Shown here piece after piece: positions 57,537 to 64,000 of a DNA stretch of 64,000 bases. The stretch spans positions 310,001-374,000 of the forward strand of contig NZ_JAUYTR010000011.1 in assembly GCF_030695065.1 (NCBI RefSeq), read 5' to 3'. The notes under the pieces were generated by a model. It ran no database searches. It saw only the letters and a list, made by a program, of their open reading frames with translations, and was not told the DNA's origin. Each line of letters starts with the position of its first letter. Within the stretch, counting starts at the first letter, position 1. The position numbers and the translations under genes are program-made. Source of the DNA: Sediminibacterium sp. Its GTDB lineage: Bacteria > Bacteroidota > Bacteroidia > Chitinophagales > Chitinophagaceae.

Positions 57537-58775
57537 TTATTTAATTTGATACGTTTTAGGACTGTCACCGGTAAATTTTTTGAAAGCCCTATTAAAAGTT
57601 GCTTTACTATTAAAGCCAGCATCATAGGCCAAACTCATGATAGTCAAATGGGCATTTGCGGGGTTAGCTAGCTTTTCCTTTACTTCTAATACCCTGTATT
57701 GGTTTACATAATCATTAAAGTTTTTACCAAAACTCCGGTTAATTATTTTAGAAAGTAAAGAAGGATTGGTACCTAAATGATTGGCCAAGTCGGTTAAAGT
57801 GAGCTCGGAGTTTCGATACATTTTTTCTTCAACAATTGATTGTTCCACTTTTTCTTTCCATAAGGATGGAATGGAGCTTTCAGCTGATTCAAAAGGTGCA
57901 TGCTGCTCTTCGGATTTCAAAATTTCGAAAGAAGCTTCTTCTTCAGTGATTACTCCAGTATCTAAGCCCGAACCACCAATTAAGGAAGGCATTTGATATC
58001 TTAAAAAGTCTAATTCAAATTTCTTTTTCTGTTCTATGGAGTTGGTATATCCTGCTATGGCTATATAATAGAATAGAAAGGCAAACAACAAATAATACCA
58101 CCAAGTATCTTGGTAACCAATATTTACCCCAGCAAGTCTAAGGACGTCTAAAAAAACAGTGGAGAAAAAATATAAAAAACAGGCGATTAAAAAATTACGG
58201 ACCCATTTAAATTGAAGTGTATCGGCAAAAGATAATTCTTGTACAATAAAAGCCCGATACATTAAATAATATCGCAAGCTCAACACCAAATAAACCAATA
58301 AGCTAAAGAAACCAAGGGCCTGGTACCAAGTATCAAAATCAGGGTCATTTTGCCCATCCATTAAATAATACCTTTTCAAAATCAAAAGGTCAGTAACTGC
58401 AACCACTATGGTCCAAAGGATATAAGTAATTCCTGGAACAAAATGCCATCGATCTATTTTGCTAAACTTAAAAGAGGGATTTAACAAACTACGGATATAC
58501 AAAAATATTGCAGGCCCCATCAATAGTGTATGATTCATTGGAACATAGAACATAAAATTTCTACACTCCAAACATTCTGTACCCCAATACCAGCCTGCAA
58601 AACCCAACATCCATGGACATATATACAATATGCTCATCAACAAAAGAAGGCCCAACCAATTATCTGATGGTCTTTCCTGTTGGTAGGCTTTTCTAAATAA
58701 TAAAAGAGCATAAACCAATCCATGAAAAAAGAAAATGAGTAAAAGACTACTACGCCAGTTGAAATCAAAATACAT
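57537..58775 (-). CDS. Membrane-embedded AraC family regulator
   Basis: A 412-residue protein with seven or eight hydrophobic helices in residues 1-230 (LLLIFFFHGLVYALLLF, FFSLLVYLVLSLRYYLMY and others) and a C-terminal AraC domain (LTDLANHLGTNPSLLSKIINR, then SLAYDAGFNSKATFNRAFKKFTG). Such membrane-tethered activators presumably sense a signal at the inner membrane. It lies 13 bases after the tricorn-like gene and 116 bases ahead of the receptor gene, with the inverted repeat between. Target assignment is inference. Confidence 0.9.
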   Translation of the reverse strand: MYFDFNWRSSLLLIFFFHGLVYALLLFRKAYQQERPSDNWLGLLLLMSILYICPWMLGFAGWYWGTECLECRNFMFYVPMNHTLLMGPAIFLYIRSLLNPSFKFSKIDRWHFVPGITYILWTIVVAVTDLLILKRYYLMDGQNDPDFDTWYQALGFFSLLVYLVLSLRYYLMYRAFIVQELSFADTLQFKWVRNFLIACFLYFFSTVFLDVLRLAGVNIGYQDTWWYYLLFAFLFYYIAIAGYTNSIEQKKKFELDFLRYQMPSLIGGSGLDTGVITEEEASFEILKSEEQHAPFESAESSIPSLWKEKVEQSIVEEKMYRNSELTLTDLANHLGTNPSLLSKIINRSFGKNFNDYVNQYRVLEVKEKLANPANAHLTIMSLAYDAGFNSKATFNRAFKKFTGDSPKTYQIK

Positions 58776-58788
58776 GTCTCAATATAAA

Positions 58789-61700
58789 TTATTTCAACTG
58801 CTTTAATACTTCTTCTATGGCTTTGTCTAACTGTGGATCCCTTTTATTGATTTTATCATTAAAATTTAACGGCACCATAATATCAGGAGCCACTCCTGTT
58901 AATTCTAAATCGTTTCCATCCAAACTATAACAACCCCAACTAGGTAAACGTACAAATGAACCGTCTACTAGGCCTGCTCCGCTGGTAAAAATTATCCAGC
59001 GATAGGTAGGCATGCCAATAATTTTACCCAGCTTCAATGCTTTAAACCCTGCTGCAGTCATTTCTGCATCACTTAAGGACTGTTCATTAATCAACAAAAC
59101 GATGGGTTTATCTGATGGACCAAAATTAGATTGCGGCGTTAGTTTACCCTCGCGGTACTTCCAACGTAAATAGGTTTTCTGACTCAAGAACTTTAATACT
59201 TCATCGTGCACGTTTCCACCAGTATTATATCGAAGGTCTAATATCAATGCATCTTTTTGATACAGGTCTTGGGTCATATCAATGAAAAATTTCTCCAGTT
59301 CGCCCAAGCCCATGTCTTTCATATTGTGATAAGCTACTTTTTTATTGGTTTTTGCATCTACTATGGCTTGGTTATTTTTAATCCATTCATCGTATAAATT
59401 AGGAGCAACAGTTCTTTGGGGATGAATATTTACTGTAATCATTTTGCCATTTCTATTAAATACCAATTGCAACTCTCTATCAAAACTTGGCTTACTAAAA
59501 TAGCTGTTTCTATCCTTAGTAAGATCTACCGTTTCATTATTTACTTTTACCAATACATCACCTGGCAAAACATCCATTGATTTTTTATCAGCTGCAGTAT
59601 TAGCAATCACGTCTTTAACTCGATAAGGTTGTTCGTTATCAAAACGAATGCCTGTTTCCATAGTACGGTTAACCAATCGAATGGTTTCTTCTTCTCCAAA
59701 AGAAGAAAATCCTTGATGAGAAGAATTTAACTCACCCAATAAATCATTCAATAATACCCTTAAATCGGCCCTGGTATTGAGTGAAGGCAAATATGCTTCA
59801 TACTTCTTTTTCATCGCTCGCCAGTCTACGCCGTGAAATTTTTCATCGTAGAAATTCTGCTCCACTTGAGCCCAAGTTTCTTGAAAGATCTGTTTGAATT
59901 CAGCCGCTAAACTTCTTTGAAATGTTTGGGCAATATTCACTAGGTCTGCTTTATTGGCGTCTAGATTGAATTTATAAATATTGCCATTGCCTAATAAAAA
60001 TGTTTTATCTCCTGCTTCAGCATAATCAACGCTATTGGCATCTATTCCATTTACCTTTTCTGTTTTACTAGGTTCAAAAGGATCGAGAATGGTTTTCCAA
60101 AGTGCCATTTTACCTTCTGCATGATCGCTGAGATAAAGTAAAGTTGTCTTATCTCCTTTCTTAATCACATTTAATAAATATTGTGAACCAAAACTAGGTC
60201 CCACCTGCTCCAATCTTTCCATCAAACCATTAAAATCAATATTGATTACCAATGTAGGTTTAGTCGTGTCTTTCTTTTCAACTTTAAATAAATCATTGAA
60301 TTTATCTGACCTAAATGGCTCATCTAATTTTTCTAAAGCCATCCTATATATTCTTGGATTGGCCATGCCAAAAGGATAAGAAGGCTTGGTTCTATTACTT
60401 ACAAAATAAATATGTTTGCCATCAGGAGACCAAATAGGATCAGCTTCTGTAACACCTGAGTTGGTTAAATTATACGTTTGATTTTGCTTAATATGATGAA
60501 CCAAAATGTCTTGTTCAAAATTTTTAACTACTGTAAACAATAAATATTCTTCATTAGGAGAGAAACTCGGACTAGAATTTTGCATGGCCCATATTTCTTC
60601 TTTCACAACCGTTTTGGTTTCAAAAGTTTTGGTATCCATCAATACAACTTCATCTCGTCCACTCAAATAAACCATTTTAGTTTTTGATTTATTTAAAACC
60701 AGGGAACGATTGTCTTTTGTAAGGTTGGTGATTTGTTTAGGACTTGAATAGCCATCTGCGGAAACCGAAAAAATATTTAAGTACCCATCAACTGTTTCAT
60801 TAAATAAAAGCGTGTTGTTGTCAGAAAGCCATTTTACTTCTCGGGCTCTTTCTGTATTCCCTTTATTGATTTGTTTTACAAACTTTCCTTCGACATCACT
60901 TACAAACAATTCGCCTCTTGAAATGAACGCTAGTTTTTTACCGTCAGGTGAAATATCCATTGCACCAATCTTTCCTCGTACCTCATATTCTTTCTTGGCT
61001 GGTAAAATTTGGTTTCGATACAGTTGAATGTTTAAAAGATTCGATTTTTTATTAGCCACATTGTACCACCATAATTGATAGTCTTTTTCAAATACTACAT
61101 AGGCGCCATTTGCACTTACAAGGGGCGTTTTAATGGAGCTATTAAACTGGGTAAGGGCTGTTTTTTTTCCATTACTCAAAGTGTATAGATTGTATTCACC
61201 ATTGGCTTCGTCAGAAATAAAATAAACTGCACCTTGTTGATCAATTGTTGTAGCAAAATCCTTGCCTACCCAATCGGTGTGCTTTTGATAAGTTTTGGTT
61301 TTTACATTGTACGATTGAATATCTGGATTAAATGGACCCTTGTATCTTTTTCTAGCCACTTGGTTATTGCTTTCCCAAGTATCATTAAAATAGATATCTC
61401 CAGATTTTGGATGTTCCGCAATTAAATGATCCATTAAAAAATAATGATCCCCAAATAATCGCTTAGGAGTGCCTCCATTAATATCCACGGTGTAAGCAGA
61501 AGCAGGACCATACCTGCTAGAAGTAAAATAAATGGTTTTGCTGTCCCAACTAAAATTAGCTAAAATATCAGCTGCGCTATGAAAAGTAAGTTGCCTCACT
61601 TCTCCTCCACTCAATGGCATAATATAAACATCTGTATTACCCATTTGCTCCCCCGTGAACGCCAACCATTTGCCATCAGGAGAAATGCGAGGAGTTGTTT

Positions 61701-61899
61701 CATAACCCTGCATAGCGGTTAATCGGGTAGCTTGAAAGTCTGAAGTAGCCGCTTTCCAAAGATCTCCTTCAAAACTAAACACTACAGTTTGCGCATCTGG
61801 TGATAATACCGGATGAGATAAAAAACGAGGGGCAAGGGTTTGTGCGGAAAGGGTTTGAACGGTTAGGCCCAATAAGACCCATATTTTTTTAGTAAACAT
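58789..61899 (-). CDS. Exported tricorn-like S41 protease
   Basis: About 1036 residues. Signal peptide (MFTKKIWVLLGLTVQTLSAQ), two beta-propeller regions of TolB/WD type (SPDGKWLAFTGEQ, SPDGKKLAFISRG, SPDGKHIYFVSNR), a PDZ domain (DVLPGDVLVKVNNE) and an S41 catalytic domain with LRYNTGGNVHDEV and the Ser in NEQSLSDAEMTAAGF. Tricorn proteases cleave oligopeptides released by other proteases. The start is moved to 61899 so that the signal peptide is N-terminal. Downstream of the S9 gene on the same strand, with a terminator between. Confidence 0.92.
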   Translation of the reverse strand: MFTKKIWVLLGLTVQTLSAQTLAPRFLSHPVLSPDAQTVVFSFEGDLWKAATSDFQATRLTAMQGYETTPRISPDGKWLAFTGEQMGNTDVYIMPLSGGEVRQLTFHSAADILANFSWDSKTIYFTSSRYGPASAYTVDINGGTPKRLFGDHYFLMDHLIAEHPKSGDIYFNDTWESNNQVARKRYKGPFNPDIQSYNVKTKTYQKHTDWVGKDFATTIDQQGAVYFISDEANGEYNLYTLSNGKKTALTQFNSSIKTPLVSANGAYVVFEKDYQLWWYNVANKKSNLLNIQLYRNQILPAKKEYEVRGKIGAMDISPDGKKLAFISRGELFVSDVEGKFVKQINKGNTERAREVKWLSDNNTLLFNETVDGYLNIFSVSADGYSSPKQITNLTKDNRSLVLNKSKTKMVYLSGRDEVVLMDTKTFETKTVVKEEIWAMQNSSPSFSPNEEYLLFTVVKNFEQDILVHHIKQNQTYNLTNSGVTEADPIWSPDGKHIYFVSNRTKPSYPFGMANPRIYRMALEKLDEPFRSDKFNDLFKVEKKDTTKPTLVINIDFNGLMERLEQVGPSFGSQYLLNVIKKGDKTTLLYLSDHAEGKMALWKTILDPFEPSKTEKVNGIDANSVDYAEAGDKTFLLGNGNIYKFNLDANKADLVNIAQTFQRSLAAEFKQIFQETWAQVEQNFYDEKFHGVDWRAMKKKYEAYLPSLNTRADLRVLLNDLLGELNSSHQGFSSFGEEETIRLVNRTMETGIRFDNEQPYRVKDVIANTAADKKSMDVLPGDVLVKVNNETVDLTKDRNSYFSKPSFDRELQLVFNRNGKMITVNIHPQRTVAPNLYDEWIKNNQAIVDAKTNKKVAYHNMKDMGLGELEKFFIDMTQDLYQKDALILDLRYNTGGNVHDEVLKFLSQKTYLRWKYREGKLTPQSNFGPSDKPIVLLINEQSLSDAEMTAAGFKALKLGKIIGMPTYRWIIFTSGAGLVDGSFVRLPSWGCYSLDGNDLELTGVAPDIMVPLNFNDKINKRDPQLDKAIEEVLKQLK

Positions 61900-61940
61900 A
61901 ATAACAATTTGAATATTGAAAGTAAGCGTAATTGTATAAC

Positions 61941-61972
61941 AAAAAAAGCCACCCATATAAATGAGTGGCCTT
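61941..61972 (-). terminator. Terminator between the S9 and tricorn-like genes
   Basis: GCCACCCAT/ATGAGTGGC stem with one mismatch and loop ATAA, followed on the minus strand by seven T. It lies 23 bases past the S9 stop and suggests separate or attenuated transcription of the tricorn-like gene. Confidence 0.75.
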
Positions 61973-61994
61973 TAAAATAAGAATTAAGCTTGTT

Positions 61995-64000
61995 TTAGCG
62001 CAACATTCCCTTTGGAACTTCCTTGCCCAACAAGTGCTTATAAATAAACTTGGTTTTCAAATTATTGAAGTGATTGCCTTTGGCTCCACCCCAACCATGT
62101 CTACCGCCTGGATACAACATGAATTCAAAATCTTTCCCTTTATCTTGTAAGGCACTAACCAACTGAATACTATTTTGCATATGCACATTATCATCCATAG
62201 TACCATGCACCAATTGCAATACTCCATTGAATTTATCAATATGTGTTAACACGTTACCGCTCTTATAACCTTCAGGGTTTTCTGCAGGGGTATCCATGAA
62301 TTTTTCTGTGTAATGACTGTCATATAATTTCCAATCAACTACTGATCCTCCAGCCATGGCATGTGTAAACACAGAAGAACCATAAGTTAAAGCATAGGTA
62401 CTCATGTATCCACCATAACTAAATCCAGTGATGGCAATTTTAGTAGGATCCGCTTGACCATTTTGTATAAACCACTTGGCCATATGCATATAATCTTGCA
62501 TTTCCCAGAAACCTAAATTCCGATGCATATAATTTACACCTGCTTTTCCAAAATGGCCACTGGCACGGTGATCAAACTTAACATGAATCAATCCTTCTTG
62601 TGAATAGATTTCACGAGTAGGGCTCCAACTCCAACTATCCCAGGTATTACCTGCATTAGGGCCACCATAAATATCAACCAACATTGGATATTTCTTATTA
62701 GGATCCATATTGGCAGGCCAGGTAACTTGAGCAGGTAATTCAAACAAACCATCCGCACTTTTAATGCGTATGAATTCGGTTTTAGCAATTTGATAGTTGC
62801 CCATAGCAGTTCCTTTTGCATCACCCAACTCACGAATAATTTTTCCTTTACCATCAACCAAAGTCATCTTATTTGGCGTGGTTGTATTACTGTAAGCAGT
62901 AACAAAATATTTTCCATTAGGAGATAATCTTACTTGTGTATGATTATAGTCGCCAAAAGTTAAACGCTTCATTTCTGAACCATTCAATTTAACGCTGTAT
63001 AAATCTGTACGAGCCGTATTTTCTTTACCTCTTGCAGTAAAATACACTAAGCCATTTTTTTCATCAATTAACGCTGTATTCAATACCGTGAATTCTCCAG
63101 ATGTAATTGGATTAATTAAACTGCCATCGTTATTGTGTAAATACAAATGATTCCATCCTGTTTTATCACTTTCTAAAATAAAAGCTGCTTTATTCTTTAA
63201 GAAAGTAAAACGCTGACCCGCCCTGTCTTCTAAGTCAACCCATGTTTTTTGTTGTTCTTCATACATGATTTTTTTAGCACCATTTCCTGGATTTACATCA
63301 AATATTTTCAAATGATCTTGGCCACGATTAATCCATTGAACTAATAAACTGCTGCCATCATTTCTCCAAACAGGCCAACCAAAATACTGGTCGTCTTTCG
63401 CATTAAAATCGGCCCAAGTAGTTGCACCCCCATCTACCCCAACAAATCCAACTTTTACCTCAGGGTTTTTATCACCTGGCTTTGGATAGCGGGTTTCTTC
63501 AATAAAACCATGCTGGCCTTCACTGCTGTAAATAGGGAACATAGGTACCATGCTTTCATCAAAATGCATATACGCTATTTGCTTGCTATTGGGGTTCCAC
63601 CAAAAAGCACGATAACGGGTGCCTCTACCAAAAATTTCTTCCCAATAAACCCAGCTTGCATAACCGTTTAAAGAAGTGCTGGTGCCACTGAAAGTAAGTC
63701 TGGTTTCTTTATTTGTTACCAAATTATAAGTAAACAAATCATTCGATTTGGTATAGGCGATATAAGAACTGTCGGGAGAAAAAGTAGGATTTTTTTCTTC
63801 AGCAGCATCAAAAGTAATTTGCTTTTCTACATCACCGTTTTTATAAAACAAATCGGCTTTTTTTACCGATACCGTTTTTGTTGGAGGTGCCGCACCTTTC
63901 ATTTGGTCTGGAGTAGCTACCGTTAATTTACCTGTCTTTACTTCCATCACATAATTTCTAGCAGCAGAATCAGGATGAACTTGTTGGTTTAAAATAACCC
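61995..64000 (-). CDS. S9 family peptidase (dipeptidyl peptidase IV-like), N-terminus beyond the window
   Basis: Prolyl-oligopeptidase-family serine peptidase. The frame stays open to base 64000, so the N-terminus and any signal peptide are missing. The DPP IV-type propeller (SPDSSYIAYTKSNDLF, YMHFDESMVPMFPIYS, LSPNGKYFVTAYSN) is followed by the alpha/beta-hydrolase domain: nucleophile in TGFSYGGYMSTYAL, Asp in HGTMDDNVHMQNS and His in PGGRHGWGG. All three catalytic residues are present. Probably releases N-terminal dipeptides for uptake. Confidence 0.93.
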   Translation of the reverse strand, partial: VILNQQVHPDSAARNYVMEVKTGKLTVATPDQMKGAAPPTKTVSVKKADLFYKNGDVEKQITFDAAEEKNPTFSPDSSYIAYTKSNDLFTYNLVTNKETRLTFSGTSTSLNGYASWVYWEEIFGRGTRYRAFWWNPNSKQIAYMHFDESMVPMFPIYSSEGQHGFIEETRYPKPGDKNPEVKVGFVGVDGGATTWADFNAKDDQYFGWPVWRNDGSSLLVQWINRGQDHLKIFDVNPGNGAKKIMYEEQQKTWVDLEDRAGQRFTFLKNKAAFILESDKTGWNHLYLHNNDGSLINPITSGEFTVLNTALIDEKNGLVYFTARGKENTARTDLYSVKLNGSEMKRLTFGDYNHTQVRLSPNGKYFVTAYSNTTTPNKMTLVDGKGKIIRELGDAKGTAMGNYQIAKTEFIRIKSADGLFELPAQVTWPANMDPNKKYPMLVDIYGGPNAGNTWDSWSWSPTREIYSQEGLIHVKFDHRASGHFGKAGVNYMHRNLGFWEMQDYMHMAKWFIQNGQADPTKIAITGFSYGGYMSTYALTYGSSVFTHAMAGGSVVDWKLYDSHYTEKFMDTPAENPEGYKSGNVLTHIDKFNGVLQLVHGTMDDNVHMQNSIQLVSALQDKGKDFEFMLYPGGRHGWGGAKGNHFNNLKTKFIYKHLLGKEVPKGMLR

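Overview
The window looks like chromosome of a Bacteroidota bacterium, most likely from the Chitinophagaceae or a close relative. The DNA is AT-rich, and the start codons carry no convincing Shine-Dalgarno sequences. Promoter-like boxes of the Bacteroidota type (TAnnTTTG) recur. There is an LpxC-FabZ fusion, a PorX-type response regulator with a PglZ domain, a subtilase ending in a type IX secretion sorting domain, tandem clpP genes beside clpX, and membrane-anchored AraC and two-component signalling proteins. These are family-level inferences from the protein sequences; no database search was run.

Layout. Positions 1-5000 hold the end of a D-lactate dehydrogenase, a lipoprotein, an AraC regulator with a cysteine cluster, gyrB and a 68-residue protein. 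Positions 4955-24000 hold mfd, a lipoprotein, the secreted subtilase, a flavin reductase, glyS, a secreted aminopeptidase P, a MazG-like/dtd pair, a MbnP/MbnH-like pair (copper-protein type plus di-haem peroxidase), a flippase, a free-methionine-sulfoxide reductase, a DEAD-box helicase and a class C beta-lactamase-like hydrolase. Positions 24000-31000 are a protein quality-control block: a soluble histidine kinase, tRNA-Leu(TAG), trigger factor, a patatin on the other strand, clpP1-clpP2-clpX and a 53-residue ORF. Positions 31000-38000 run mainly on the minus strand: a TPR histidine kinase, acyl-CoA dehydrogenase with a structured leader, a ComEA-like protein, a metallo-hydrolase and PorX. Positions 38000-43200 are the lipid A block: HD hydrolase, lpxD, lpxC-fabZ, lpxA and an ABC ATPase. 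Positions 43200-54800 hold ald, tsaE, copper ATPase, recQ, a HerA-like ATPase, a second di-haem peroxidase, a response regulator, ruvB, an epimerase-like gene and an M23 peptidase-like gene. Positions 54800-64000, all on the minus strand, hold a small secreted protein, a TonB-type outer-membrane barrel, a membrane AraC regulator, a tricorn-like S41 protease and an S9 peptidase cut by the window edge.

No insertion sequence, prophage, CRISPR array, rRNA or integrative element was seen. No gap between genes exceeds about 180 bases. Most of the window is ordinary core genome. The observations most worth checking are: TAnnTTTG boxes sitting 3-7 bases before many start codons, suggesting leaderless or near-leaderless transcripts; a GC-rich hairpin with a 10-codon leader ORF ahead of the acyl-CoA dehydrogenase; a perfect 17-bp hairpin whose loop holds the start codon of the beta-lactamase-like gene; an inverted 12-bp repeat between the membrane AraC gene and the outer-membrane receptor; and the MbnP/MbnH-like pair outside any visible methanobactin locus.
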